Part shown: piece by piece, positions 8,820-17,989 of the stretch
Layout of the letters: each line of letters starts with the position of its first letter
Numbering within the stretch: position 1 is the first letter of the stretch
From: Clostridioides difficile
Lineage (GTDB): Bacteria > Bacillota > Clostridia > Peptostreptococcales > Peptostreptococcaceae
Length of the DNA stretch: 64,000 nucleotides
Reading direction: 5' to 3'
Assembly: GCA_012955965.1 (NCBI GenBank)
Contig: JABBZI010000002.1
Coordinates: 124,001 to 188,000 of the forward strand
Program-made: the position numbers and the translations under genes
The notes under the pieces: model-generated
The model's input: the letters and a program-made list of their open reading frames with translations, nothing else
Database searches by the model: none
What the model was told of the DNA's origin: nothing

Positions 8820-8920
8820 AAGTATCCCTCTCCTAATTCTCTTTCGATACTTATTATACCATAGTATAGATTATATTTTTATACTTTTAAATCAATTTAT
8901 CAATTATTGTAGTAAATTAT

Positions 8921-10009
8921 TTACAGTTCTAATCGATTTGAATTTATTTTTATAGTATATTCTTGTTCTAAATTCGACATATTTTTATTCAAAAACCCTT
9001 TTATTTCTCTAATATTTTTATACTTGTTACTATGTCCTTCATTATGTTCATAATCAGATGAATCATTATTGTATTCTTCATCACTACTATAATCTCCATC
9101 ATTATTGTATTCTTCAATTTCTTCTTTTGACTTTATATCACAATTAAATTTATACTTATCTATTGGTAAATTAAGACTTACCTTAGAATTTGGAACTTCT
9201 ATATTTAAATGCTTAGCAATTGGCAAGTTAGAATATAAATTAAATTCATTATCATAATGTGAATTTCTACTTATTTTTTCATTTACATTTACATTTTCAG
9301 GTATATAATCTTCTACATTGTTGATAAATACATCTTCATAGTCTGAAGATATATCTAATGATTCTGATTCTATATTTACATTTTTAACACCTAAAATTGA
9401 CTTCGTTGATAGGTCAATATTACTATTAGATATTAAATTCAAAGTTTCCAGTTTATTTACATTATTTTCTGTTATAACTCTTCCAAAGCTTCCATAAGAA
9501 GTCTTATATGTTATATTACTTGAAGCTACATTATCATATACCAATAAATATGAGCTTACACTTGATACATTTACATCTACATTATTTGGTACATATATTA
9601 CAAGTTCCCTATAATCATGTGAAAACATACTATCTATAGATTTATTTAGTAATTGGTCGAAATTTTTAATCCTTTTAATCTGATTATCATATTTTCTTTC
9701 ACCTTTTACCACTAAAGTTTTATCTTTTAATGTAACATTATACTTATAAAGCTCATTGCTTCCTTTTGTTGTCACACGCACATCTTCACTTGCATGTTTC
9801 TTTATCGTAACATTTATATTATCAACAGATACATCTAACTTGTCAATATTTACTTTTTCTTGATAAAGTTTATTTTCTTTTTTAAATTCAGCTTCCTTTT
9901 CTAACCCAAAGTTTATTAAGCTTGGCATAACTAAAATTCCTGACCATGTTGTTCCAATTATGCCTATTACCAATAAGACTGCAGCAAATATGGCAAGTTT
10001 CTTATTCAT
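8921..10009 (-). CDS. DUF4097-type membrane-anchored surface protein
   Basis: A 362-residue protein with one N-terminal membrane segment (5-27) followed by repetitive beta-rich sequence (NVTIKKHASEDVRVTTKG, LETLNLISNSNIDLSTKS), the pattern of DUF4097/adhesin-like beta-helix proteins. Near residues 300-330 there is an acidic run rich in Asp, Glu, Asn and Ser. It is third in the padR-HAAS-DUF4097 operon, and its start overlaps the HAAS stop by 8 bases. Proteins of this gene set are linked to envelope stress in other Firmicutes; the molecular role is not established. AAAGGAG precedes the ATG. Confidence 0.8.
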   Translation of the reverse strand: MNKKLAIFAAVLLVIGIIGTTWSGILVMPSLINFGLEKEAEFKKENKLYQEKVNIDKLDVSVDNINVTIKKHASEDVRVTTKGSNELYKYNVTLKDKTLVVKGERKYDNQIKRIKNFDQLLNKSIDSMFSHDYRELVIYVPNNVDVNVSSVSSYLLVYDNVASSNITYKTSYGSFGRVITENNVNKLETLNLISNSNIDLSTKSILGVKNVNIESESLDISSDYEDVFINNVEDYIPENVNVNEKISRNSHYDNEFNLYSNLPIAKHLNIEVPNSKVSLNLPIDKYKFNCDIKSKEEIEEYNNDGDYSSDEEYNNDSSDYEHNEGHSNKYKNIREIKGFLNKNMSNLEQEYTIKINSNRLEL

Positions 10010-10922
10010 GTTTATCTTCTCCTTTCTTATCGTCTAAATCTTCAAAGTCCTTATACATTGCCTCAAAGTTTATACTATCATCATAATCATCATCTTTTTT
10101 AATACTTTCCTCTTTTATATCATAATACCCTTTACTATATAAATCTTCATTAATGTCTTTATTCAAATCTTCATCTCTTAAAATATCTTTATTTCTTTTT
10201 TCCATCTTTTCATTTGCATTTATATAAATATTTTTTCTCTTTATCCAATTTATATAACTACCTAACAATTGCTTACCTAATCTTATAACAAACAGTAAAA
10301 TTTGCCATGCAAGTATCTCAAGTCCTACAAATGCTATAGTAGCAAATATACAAAACATCGTAACATCTGGAACCATTGTTATAAACTTAATCACAAATGG
10401 GATTGATATAACAAAAGCAATCAATGTACATATTAATCCAATAGCAACAGATATAATAGCACATACGAATGCAAATGCTGGAATAATCAAGAATAAAGAT
10501 AGCATTACTAATAATACCTTTATAACTTGTCTAGATAAACCTCCAACACCTTCTTCTATGCTTGGTGTAAGCTTATCATTTATATTTTCCTTTGATTTAT
10601 TGTACTTTTCTTTAGCTTCATCTTTTAATATAGAATAACCCTTTTTCATATCTGATTTAAATTTGCTAAATTTATCGTTTAAAACATCTGTATTTATTAT
10701 TTTTTCTTCCTCAGTGTCTTTTTCTTTAGTCTGTAAGATAAGTTCTCTTGCTATATATTTTGGCGAACCAAGTGACGCTATTATCTCCATATCACTCTTT
10801 CCCTCTATAAGACCATCTACAAAATACTCTTCATAATCTCTCAATATATCATTAACTTCGCTCTCAGAAAAATCTTTTTTTAGATAATCCTTTAAAATTT
10901 CAAGAAACTCAGTTTTATTCAA
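10002..10922 (-). CDS. HAAS/DUF1700-domain membrane protein
   Basis: A 306-residue protein. The N-terminal 60 residues (TEFLEILKDYLKKDFSESEVNDILRDYEEYF, then IIASLGSPKYIARELI) are a HAAS/DUF1700 domain, which typically sits next to PadR genes. Three membrane helices lie between about 145 and 235, and the last 70 residues are highly charged. The start is inferred as TTG at 10922: AGGGAGG precedes it by 8 bases, while an ATG at 10928 is only 2 bases from it. This makes an 8-base overlap with the padR stop, implying coupled translation. Likely an envelope-associated sensor or effector of the PadR operon. Confidence 0.8.
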   Translation of the reverse strand: MNKTEFLEILKDYLKKDFSESEVNDILRDYEEYFVDGLIEGKSDMEIIASLGSPKYIARELILQTKEKDTEEEKIINTDVLNDKFSKFKSDMKKGYSILKDEAKEKYNKSKENINDKLTPSIEEGVGGLSRQVIKVLLVMLSLFLIIPAFAFVCAIISVAIGLICTLIAFVISIPFVIKFITMVPDVTMFCIFATIAFVGLEILAWQILLFVIRLGKQLLGSYINWIKRKNIYINANEKMEKRNKDILRDEDLNKDINEDLYSKGYYDIKEESIKKDDDYDDSINFEAMYKDFEDLDDKKGEDKHE

Positions 10923-11247
10923 GTTCATTACCTCCCTCATCTTCACTTATTAAAATCTCAACAGCCTTTACAAATTCTCTCCACTCTTCCATTAGATTGG
11001 ATAGATTCTCTTTCCCTAGTGAAGTTATTCTATAGTATTTTCTAGCAGGACCCTCATTAGATTCTAGTATATATGTTTCGAAATACAAATCTTTTGTAAG
11101 TCTTCTTAGAATAGGATATATTGTTCCTTCGTTTACATCTATTACTTTAGAGATATTATGTACTATTTCATATCCATACATATCTTTTTTAGATATTAGT
11201 GCCAGTACACAAATTTCTAAAACACCCTTTCTAAATTGTGTGTTCAT
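10915..11247 (-). CDS. PadR-family transcriptional repressor
   Basis: A 110-residue winged-helix regulator of the short PadR type. LEICVLALISKKDMYGYEIV (about 9-28) and VNEGTIYPILRRLTKDLYFE (38-57) are family hallmarks, followed by RKYYRITSLGKENL and a C-terminal dimerisation helix. The start at 11247 is favoured since AAAGGA is 8 bases upstream; the ATG at 11256 overlaps that site. Its own promoter contains a near-perfect palindrome, so it is probably autorepressed. It heads an operon with the HAAS and DUF4097 genes. The signal that releases PadR is unknown. Confidence 0.9.
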   Translation of the reverse strand: MNTQFRKGVLEICVLALISKKDMYGYEIVHNISKVIDVNEGTIYPILRRLTKDLYFETYILESNEGPARKYYRITSLGKENLSNLMEEWREFVKAVEILISEDEGGNELE

Positions 11248-11269
11248 ATACTCCATCCTTTCTTTAAAT

Positions 11270-11301
11270 ACACAGTATTGTGTTTTACAAGGTACTATGT
11301 T
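11270..11301 (-). promoter_or_regulatory. Secondary PadR-like operator sites in the padR leader
   Basis: Two further imperfect copies lie between the promoter and the gene: ACACAGTATTGTGT (11270-11283) and a copy with one conserved half, GGTACTATGTT (11286-11301 region). They fall in the predicted untranslated leader and could support cooperative binding or a roadblock. Confidence 0.5.
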
Positions 11302-11319
11302 AAAACTTCTTATATTTTC

Positions 11320-11348
11320 ATAATAACACAGTACTATGTTTTACACAA
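11320..11348 (-). promoter_or_regulatory. padR promoter with operator palindrome in the spacer
   Basis: On the minus strand: -35 TTGTGT (11343-11348), a 17-bp spacer, -10 TATTAT (11320-11325). The spacer holds most of the near-palindrome AACATAGTACTGTGTT (11325-11340). Repressor bound there would block RNA polymerase. The uppP promoter has the same layout. Confidence 0.75.
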
Positions 11349-11370
11349 TAGTTATTTTTAAATATTATTG

Positions 11371-11399
11371 TTGATTAAATGCGTCTATAAATGTATAAT
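11371..11399 (+). promoter_or_regulatory. Promoter of the glycolipid glycosyltransferase gene
   Basis: TTGATT (11371-11376), a 17-bp spacer, then a perfect TATAAT (11394-11399), about 30 bases before the ribosome binding site. It diverges from the padR promoter. The two -35 boxes are only 22 bp apart, so PadR might also influence this gene. Confidence 0.75.
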
Positions 11400-11436
11400 A
11401 CTCTAATCAGATATATTTTATGAAAGTGGTGATAAA

Positions 11437-12567
11437 TTGGCTAAAACAAAAGAAGATAAAACAATATTAATCTTAACTGCTCAATTTGGTGCTGGCCATA
11501 TAAGTGCCGCAAAAGCAGTCAAAGAATGTATTATTGAAAAATATAGTAACTACAATGTTGTTGTACAAAATTTTATAAATGCAAGTATCCCTATGATGAA
11601 TAAGCCTATGGTAAAACTTTATGAGAACAATACAAAATATACTCCAGGATTATATAATTACTATTATTATTTTAAGAAATCGTTTGATTCAAGACATGAT
11701 TTCTCTCATAAATTATATACACCTAAACTTTCTGAGTATATTTCTGATATAAATCCAGATTTAATTATCTCTACATTTCCACTGGCTGCTGCTTGTGTAA
11801 ATAATTTTAAGATAAAAAATCCTGATATAAATATACCAACTCTTACAGTTATAACAGATGTTGTAGATAGTATGGAATGGGTTTTTGAACATACAGATTT
11901 ATATTTTGTTCCATCTCCTGAAATAAAAAATAGATTTTTTCAAAAAGGAATAAATCCAGACTCAATAAAGGTTACTGGTGTTCCTGTGGATAAGAGATTC
12001 CAAATTGAAAGTAAAGAACTCTGTCGTGATAAGTATAGATTACTACTTCTAGGTGGAGGACGAGGTTTGTTCGATATAGATGAGGATTTTATGCATTGGA
12101 TAGATGAATTTATCGAAGAGCATATTGATTCTATAGAAATTACAATAGTTACAGGTAAAAACAAAAAATTATATGACACATTAACTTACAAGAAACCTTT
12201 AAAAAATATAAAAGTACTTGGATTTGTAAATGATATGTATAATCTAATAAGAGAATGTGACCTAATGTTAACTAAACCTGGAGGGGCAACTATATTTGAA
12301 GCTATCCAGTCACAAACTCCAGTACTTGTAAAAATGCCAAAGGTTGGACAAGAAATTGAAAACGCTAAATTTATAATAGACAAAGGACTTGGGATGATTT
12401 ATAGCGATGACTTAGACCTTAAGAATATATTTTATAAATTAGTATCAAATGAATTTGATTCTATAATAAACTTTATGAAGAAAAATTTAGAAGAGTTTAA
12501 AACAGTCATTCATCCAGATGAAATTGCTGATTATATCTCAGAATTAATAGATACTCATTACAATTAG
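11437..12567 (+). CDS. Glycolipid-type glycosyltransferase (MGDG synthase / UgtP-like)
   Basis: A 376-residue GT28-fold (MurG-like) enzyme. The N-terminus ILTAQFGAGHISAAKAV (about 11-27) is the diacylglycerol-acceptor region of MGDG synthases and UgtP. LLLGGGRGLFD starts the C-terminal Rossmann domain. LGFVNDMYNLIRECDLMLTKPGGATIFEAIQSQTPVL (about 260-296) is the sugar-nucleotide site. It should transfer hexose from a UDP-sugar to diacylglycerol at the inner membrane face; sugar and acceptor are not certain. Translation starts at TTG (11437) after GTGGTGA. It is divergent from padR, so both may belong to one envelope unit. Confidence 0.8.
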   Translation: MAKTKEDKTILILTAQFGAGHISAAKAVKECIIEKYSNYNVVVQNFINASIPMMNKPMVKLYENNTKYTPGLYNYYYYFKKSFDSRHDFSHKLYTPKLSEYISDINPDLIISTFPLAAACVNNFKIKNPDINIPTLTVITDVVDSMEWVFEHTDLYFVPSPEIKNRFFQKGINPDSIKVTGVPVDKRFQIESKELCRDKYRLLLLGGGRGLFDIDEDFMHWIDEFIEEHIDSIEITIVTGKNKKLYDTLTYKKPLKNIKVLGFVNDMYNLIRECDLMLTKPGGATIFEAIQSQTPVLVKMPKVGQEIENAKFIIDKGLGMIYSDDLDLKNIFYKLVSNEFDSIINFMKKNLEEFKTVIHPDEIADYISELIDTHYN

Positions 12568-12599
12568 TATGTTATTACAAAACTTAAAATAATAAAACC

Positions 12600-12669
12600 A
12601 AAGGCAATCAAGTATGCTTTCACATTTGAGATTTTACTCAAAATAACCTAATTATACTCGATTGCCTTT
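12600..12669. terminator. Long bidirectional terminator between the glycosyltransferase and glnA
   Basis: The arms AAAGGCAATC (12600-12609) and GATTGCCTTT (12660-12669) pair, extended by AGTAT/ATACT and an inner TTTGAG/CTCAAA hairpin. It lies between two convergent stops. Confidence 0.7.
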
Positions 12670-12699
12670 ATAATATTAAAATTCAATTACTAATCTATC

Positions 12700-14598
12700 T
12701 TAGTATATATTTTTCTTGTATTGCATATATAGTTGTTGTATTTCTTCCATACTTCTTTTTAATTCTATTTGTAAATCTGAAGCAGTCTGATAATCTTTAT
12801 TTTCTACAGCTTCTCTTACTCTAGTAAATAGAGATTCTCTAGTTAAAGTGTCCTTCATAATGTTGAACTTCAAATCTGATATTGAATTCCAAACCACTTC
12901 ATCAAGTGCATCCATATTTTCTTTTGTGTGTATTTTGGCAATACTTCTTATCTTTTGAATTCCAGCTTCTATTATTCTAGTTTTTAATTTTTTTTGCCAC
13001 TTATCTATTGCTCCAACCTTAAATGATTCTATTATACTATCAGTAAATACATCACCTTGCTTTAAAGATTTCAATTTAGAAGCATATATTTCTAAGTTTT
13101 TCATATTTTCATAAACTGTAGCTGGTGGAATTCCAAATCTTGCATTTCTTTCCTCTAAGCTATAATGTTCAAATACATCATTTTCGTCTCTATACGCTCT
13201 ATCTTTTTCTAAATAGAAGCCTTCTTCACCTACACTTTTAGACAATTCTTTTTCTAGTTCTTTTGTACTAAGACCACTCTTAGCTGCTGCTTTTATACCA
13301 TCTAACATTGTCTGATAACATCCTGCTATTACTAAGTATGTGTTAGACAAAGGACTTGGTGATCTTAATTCAAACCTTACAGTCTTTGGATTTTTCATAT
13401 CTCTTATTAATCCAACAAGTACTGATCTATTTCTTGATGGAATTTCATAGCTATGCCCTAAAGATGTAACTATACATACAGGTGCCTCAAATCCAGGAAC
13501 TAATCTATTAAATCCATCATTAGAAGCTGTTACAATTGGGTTTAATACTTCATAATTGTAAAGAAGTCCCATAAGAGCACCATATCCTAATTCACTTAGA
13601 TAATCTTCTTTTAAATCCTTTGGAGCAAATAGGTTTTTAATACTTCCATCTTTTAGTCTTGCACTTACTCCTACATGTGTATGCCCACCACTTCCTGCAA
13701 CTCCATGAATTGGTTTTGCTTTAAATGTAACTTCTAGCCCATGTGATGTGAATACATCTTCTATAACATCTCTTACCAATAATTCATTATCTGCTGCTTG
13801 TAATGGTGTAGAAAACTTCCAAGAAACCTCTAGTTGCTCCATAGCATGGTTTGTTCTTCCATCTATACTAATAGAACTTTGTATCCCTCCAACTTCTTTA
13901 TGAGCCATTTCTGGGCTTACACCTAGTTTTTGAAGTATTATCAAGCTTTGCTCTAAGCAAGTTCTTATAATACCATGAGTTCTTTTCCAATATTGCTCTT
14001 TTAAACTTTGTGATACATATAATTTTTCTAGGTCAGCTTTATCATCAGGAGTATTAACCCAAAACTCAAGTTCTGTAGCTGCTGTCAACATTATTTCTTC
14101 TATATCATCTATTGAATCTATTCCTATGTTATTTATCACATGTGGGTATTCTTTGAATATCTCAAACATAGATTTTTTAAAATACTTGTCTGCTTTTTGA
14201 AGTACTCCTCTTGAGCATACTTTTTTGTTATCATGTATTAAAAATGCAGGTATCTTTAATGTTCCAACAGGTAAACCTACTTCTTCGTCTATATATTCCA
14301 TATTGTAATCTACATACCAATGACAACTTTTATCTGGCATTAAATCAACTTTTGCATTATTTAATGTTGCTATATTATAAAGTTCAACACTCGAACCATC
14401 AGTCTGTATAGCTGATTCTAAAAATTTATCTATATCTTCTAAAAATATTTCTACAGGAATCTTTTCATCTGTTGCATTTCCTCCTAAGTCAACACCCATT
14501 AAGGAAACAAATCTTATATTTTTATTGTTTTTTAGGATTTCTCTTATTTCTTCATTAGTATGTTTATCTTTCTCTATTACATATAATAGACTATCCAT
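12700..14598 (-). CDS. glnA: Glutamine synthetase, long form with C-terminal extension
   Basis: A 632-residue enzyme that joins glutamate and ammonia using ATP. Type I-like active-site motifs are visible: ATELEFWV (metal site, about 173-180), the nucleotide region GSGGHTHVGVS (about 307-317), SRNRSVLVGLIRD, and VRFELRSPSPLSNTYLVIAG (about 405-424). Typical type I enzymes have 440-470 residues; this one has about 150 extra at the C-terminus, ending in a charged helical segment (REAVENKDYQTASDLQIELKRSMEEIQQ), and is shorter than type III. GGGAGAG precedes the ATG. It is monocistronic, with a promoter about 130 bases upstream. The name is by family; regulation of this long form may differ. Confidence 0.9.
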   Translation of the reverse strand: MDSLLYVIEKDKHTNEEIREILKNNKNIRFVSLMGVDLGGNATDEKIPVEIFLEDIDKFLESAIQTDGSSVELYNIATLNNAKVDLMPDKSCHWYVDYNMEYIDEEVGLPVGTLKIPAFLIHDNKKVCSRGVLQKADKYFKKSMFEIFKEYPHVINNIGIDSIDDIEEIMLTAATELEFWVNTPDDKADLEKLYVSQSLKEQYWKRTHGIIRTCLEQSLIILQKLGVSPEMAHKEVGGIQSSISIDGRTNHAMEQLEVSWKFSTPLQAADNELLVRDVIEDVFTSHGLEVTFKAKPIHGVAGSGGHTHVGVSARLKDGSIKNLFAPKDLKEDYLSELGYGALMGLLYNYEVLNPIVTASNDGFNRLVPGFEAPVCIVTSLGHSYEIPSRNRSVLVGLIRDMKNPKTVRFELRSPSPLSNTYLVIAGCYQTMLDGIKAAAKSGLSTKELEKELSKSVGEEGFYLEKDRAYRDENDVFEHYSLEERNARFGIPPATVYENMKNLEIYASKLKSLKQGDVFTDSIIESFKVGAIDKWQKKLKTRIIEAGIQKIRSIAKIHTKENMDALDEVVWNSISDLKFNIMKDTLTRESLFTRVREAVENKDYQTASDLQIELKRSMEEIQQLYMQYKKNIY

Positions 14599-14910
14599 TT
14601 TTTCACTCTCCCATAATTTTTATGTAAATTTTATTTTGTTAAATACAAGATAAAATTCATTTTCGCTTACATTTATGAATTTTTCTTGCAAAATATTCGT
14701 ATTTTATTCGTGTTTTTATTTATATTATTATATATCAAGTACAAAAAGTTCGCAATATTTTTTATTGGAAAAAATATTCTACATACAATAGTTTAACATT
14801 TTTATAAATATAGGGTATACTAAAATAAAAGTATTTTTGTTTAAAAATTTAATTTAACTTATAATATAATCTATAAGAGCAATAATAAAAAAATTTAGGA
14901 GATAAACTTT
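14599..14910. promoter_or_regulatory. Divergent promoter region between glnA and the exonuclease
   Basis: For glnA (minus): -35 TTGCGA (14750-14755), 17 bp, -10 TATAAT (14727-14732), giving a leader of about 120 nt. For the exonuclease (plus): TTTAAC (14792-14797), 18 bp, TATACT (14816-14821). I saw no clear GlnR or TnrA box and no riboswitch. Confidence 0.55.
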
Positions 14911-15687
14911 ATGGAATACATAATTTTCGATTTGGAATTTAATCAAGGATTTGATAAAAAACTTAACAAAACTATATCCAATGAAAAATGTCCTTTTGAA
15001 ATCATACAAATAGGAGCAATTAAGTTGGATTCTAAATTCAATATAATAGATACATTTAATAGCTATGTAAAACCTACAATATATAGAGATATACACCCTT
15101 TTATTAGTCGTATGACCAATATTAAAAATTCTGATTTTAACAGTTCCCCTACTTTTCCTGAAGTTTACAACAATTTCATAGAATTTATATCATCACAAGA
15201 CCCTATATTATGTGTGTGGGGAGCTGGAGATTTAAAGGAATTGTATAGGAACATTAATTACCATAAGCTAGCATCAAATACCTTACCTAAGTCTTATATT
15301 AATATTCAACAACATGCATCTAAATATTTCAATAATCCAGCAGGAAAAAGTATCGGATTACAAAATGCTATTTCCTTATTGCAACTCGATGAAAAAATGT
15401 CTTATCACAATGCTTTAAATGATGCATATTATACTGCTAAGGTCTTTATTAATATATACAATCCAAGTATAGTGCCAGACATATATGTGTATACAAGCAT
15501 TAGACCTAAAACTATAAAATATTCTAATAAAAAGAAAGTTGATTACGATAAGTTATTTGATGAATTTAAGAAGATTTTGAATCGCGAATTGAGTAAAGAC
15601 GAGAAAAGAATTATTAACTTAGCTTATAACATGGGAAAAACAAATCAATTTGCATTAGAAAATGCTATTCAAAGAAAAAACAAATAA
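14911..15687 (+). CDS. DEDD-family 3'-5' exonuclease (ERI-1/KapD-like)
   Basis: A 258-residue protein. Exonuclease motif I is IIFDLEFNQ (Asp7 and Glu9), motif II is CVWGAGDLKELYRNI (Asp about 108), and motif III is YHNALNDAYYTAKVF (His and Asp about 168-174), as in DEDDh RNase T/ERI-1-type nucleases. The C-terminal 65 residues are a basic tail that may bind nucleic acid. It should trim 3' ends of RNA or single-stranded DNA; the natural substrate is unknown. AGGAG lies 8 bases before the ATG. It is a single gene divergent from glnA. Confidence 0.85.
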   Translation: MEYIIFDLEFNQGFDKKLNKTISNEKCPFEIIQIGAIKLDSKFNIIDTFNSYVKPTIYRDIHPFISRMTNIKNSDFNSSPTFPEVYNNFIEFISSQDPILCVWGAGDLKELYRNINYHKLASNTLPKSYINIQQHASKYFNNPAGKSIGLQNAISLLQLDEKMSYHNALNDAYYTAKVFINIYNPSIVPDIYVYTSIRPKTIKYSNKKKVDYDKLFDEFKKILNRELSKDEKRIINLAYNMGKTNQFALENAIQRKNK

Positions 15688-15703
15688 GGTTTACTTAGGC
15701 TAA

Positions 15704-15764
15704 AAATAGGCATGTAGATTAAAACATATTCATCTTTAAATGTATATCTACAGCCCAATTTTTA
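15704..15764. terminator. Convergent terminator between exonuclease and exonuclease III genes
   Basis: GGC-A-TGTAGAT (15709-15719) pairs with ATCTACA-GCC (15746-15755) with one bulge. It is preceded by AAAAAT and followed by ATTTTTA, so it can act on both strands. Confidence 0.65.
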
Positions 15765-15777
15765 TCCTGACTAATCT

Positions 15778-16530
15778 TTATTTCATCTCTAATTCAACTG
15801 GACAATGGTCTGAGCCCAATACTTCAGTGTGAATATTTACACCTAGCAATCTATCTTCTAATTTCTTAGATGCACAAAAATAATCTATTCTCCATCCTGC
15901 ATTATTTTTTCTTGCATTAAATCTATATGACCACCAACTATAGACACCTTCTTTATCAGGATTAAAGTATCTATATGTATCTATAAATCCACTATCTAAT
16001 AGTTTAGAGAATTTTTCTCTTTCTTCTTTAGTAAAACCTGCATTTTTCATATTATTTTTAGGATTTTTTAAATCTATCTCTGTATGAGCAACATTCATAT
16101 CCCCACATACAATTACAGGTTTCTGATTATCTAATTTAACTAAATAGTCTATAAAATCATCTTCCCATCTAGTTCTATATTCTAATCTTTTCAACTCAGA
16201 TTGAGAATTCGGTGTATACACAGTAACAAAATAAAAATCTTCAAATTCTAGAGTTATAACTCTACCTTCCTTATCATGTTCTTCTATATTTATTCCATAC
16301 ATTACTTTTAAAGGCTCTTTTTTTGTAAATATAGCAGTACCTGAATAACCTTTTCTCTCAGCATAATTCCAGTATTGAAAATATCCTGGCAAATCTAACT
16401 CTATTTGTCCCTCTTGTAATTTAGTTTCTTGTAAGCAAAATATATCTGCATCAACTTCTTTGAAAAAGTCTAAAAATCCTTTCCCAACACAAGCTCTTAT
16501 TCCATTGACATTCCACGATATAAATTTCAT
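15778..16530 (-). CDS. xth: Exodeoxyribonuclease III / AP endonuclease
   Basis: A 250-residue EEP-fold nuclease with the full motif set: WNVNGIRA (Asn7), QETKL (metal-binding Glu), YTPNSQ (Tyr), GDMNVAH (Asp and Asn), WRIDYF and the final GSDHCPVEL (catalytic Asp-His). It cleaves at abasic sites and degrades 3' ends during base-excision repair. The start is placed at 16530 because GAGGAG is 7 bases upstream; an ATG at 16545 overlaps that site. It stands alone between two convergent or tandem units. Confidence 0.95.
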   Translation of the reverse strand: MKFISWNVNGIRACVGKGFLDFFKEVDADIFCLQETKLQEGQIELDLPGYFQYWNYAERKGYSGTAIFTKKEPLKVMYGINIEEHDKEGRVITLEFEDFYFVTVYTPNSQSELKRLEYRTRWEDDFIDYLVKLDNQKPVIVCGDMNVAHTEIDLKNPKNNMKNAGFTKEEREKFSKLLDSGFIDTYRYFNPDKEGVYSWWSYRFNARKNNAGWRIDYFCASKKLEDRLLGVNIHTEVLGSDHCPVELEMK

Positions 16531-16653
16531 ATTAATACTCCTCATCTAAACAGTAAATTTCTTTTGATTTTTCATTTGTTTTTATTTTAACAACACGTCA
16601 TTATAATTTTATCTAAAATTTAATATTTACTTAATACCTTAAAAATATATACT

Positions 16654-17604
16654 TTAATCAATTTTTAATTTTTTTGTTAACTCTTCAGGGATTATTGAAG
16701 AAACATACATATTTGTTCCAAGCTCAAATCCTCCAAAATTATATTTTCTTGGGATTATATGCATATGAACATTAAAATATGATTTTGTTTCAATATTTGT
16801 TGGATGAGTGTGAATACACAAGTTAAATGGCATATATCCGTTGATATTATACAGATTCTTAAATAACTTCTCAAATATCATAGAAAGTTCTTTTACATTA
16901 TTATCACTCAACTCATCAAATTTTATTTTATCTTTAAATATTATTCTTACTTCTCCACTATATTTAGTTGCATATGGAATAAGCGCTATGAAGGCATCTC
17001 CATTATAAACAACTCTTGTATTTAAATTTATTTCATTTTCTATTAAATCATCATACAAAGAGCTATTATTACTGTCATAATACTCTTTTGAAACTAGTAA
17101 TTCATTGGTAATTTCAGGAGGAATAAAAGACATAGATAATATCTGAGCATGTGGATGCATTAAAGACGCTCCAGCTTTTCTTAAGAAATTTTTAAATATA
17201 CTGACATACTCTACTTTGTCATTTTTCGACATTTCTCTAAATCTATCTCTATACATAAAAAAAACATCTTCAAATTCTTTTTGACTCATGTTATAAAAAT
17301 TACTATTATGTTTATCACTCTCTATCATTACTTCATGAATACCATATACATCTCTTGCCATATCATCAATTATAGGAAATTTATTATAAATAGACTTCAC
17401 AAGCCATCCTTCTTCACCCTTTATTTCAAATAGTGTATCAGTTGCACAAGCCTCATTTCCCTTACAAAATGGGCATCCTTCTTCATATTCCTTACTATCT
17501 TCCTTTTCATTTGGTATATCTGCTGTATCCAAAGGTCTTTTTAATCTATCAGTAGCAAATATAACAACATCATTAGTAATTGGATCTATTCTTAATTCTT
17601 TCAT
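16654..17604 (-). CDS. GalT-like HIT-superfamily nucleotidylyltransferase
   Basis: A 316-residue protein of the galactose-1-phosphate uridylyltransferase family. It begins ELRIDPITNDVVIFATDR, and a zinc-type motif CPFCKGNE lies about residues 44-51. The catalytic motif is LMHPHAQI (HPH in place of the classic HPHxQ context, with Q retained), and a second His cluster is NVHMHIIPR. It transfers a nucleotidyl group between sugar phosphates; the sugar is unclear because no other galactose genes adjoin it. The ATG at 17604 is chosen since AGAGGTG is 6 bases upstream and overlaps the alternative GTG at 17613. Confidence 0.8.
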   Translation of the reverse strand: MKELRIDPITNDVVIFATDRLKRPLDTADIPNEKEDSKEYEEGCPFCKGNEACATDTLFEIKGEEGWLVKSIYNKFPIIDDMARDVYGIHEVMIESDKHNSNFYNMSQKEFEDVFFMYRDRFREMSKNDKVEYVSIFKNFLRKAGASLMHPHAQILSMSFIPPEITNELLVSKEYYDSNNSSLYDDLIENEINLNTRVVYNGDAFIALIPYATKYSGEVRIIFKDKIKFDELSDNNVKELSMIFEKLFKNLYNINGYMPFNLCIHTHPTNIETKSYFNVHMHIIPRKYNFGGFELGTNMYVSSIIPEELTKKLKID

Positions 17605-17989
17605 AATTAACACCTCTTAGTTAATAGCCTTTAATATAATTATATGATATTTATCGTATCTGTTAAATAAATTTATAATATTTTTTATAAATTTGCATAT
17701 TTATCAATATATATTTTTATCTATAGCTAAAAGATTATAACAAAAATATTACTGCCAATATATTAAAACATTATCTTATAATAAATCAATTTACTAATAT
17801 ATAATTTATTGGCATGGACATAGGTATTTCACTGTAATTTGTTAAAAGTTTATTTTAGAGCTATATTAATTTTTTTTGATGATTTTTACCTATAAGTATG
17901 TTATTATTATCTTGTAAAGATGTCTTGTATTCAAACATACAATTTACATAATACAATATACGTATTCAAATTAAATAGGGGGTATTAAA
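17605..17989. other. Intergenic region upstream of the aminotransferase
   Basis: About 385 AT-rich bases. The last 65 contain an inverted repeat TTGTAT-TCAAAC-ATACAA (17925-17942) and a perfect direct repeat GTATTCAAA at 17927-17935 and 17962-17970, 35 bp apart. A weak promoter could overlap them (TTGTAT, 18 bp, TAATAC). No ORF or known RNA was recognised in the rest. Confidence 0.4.
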
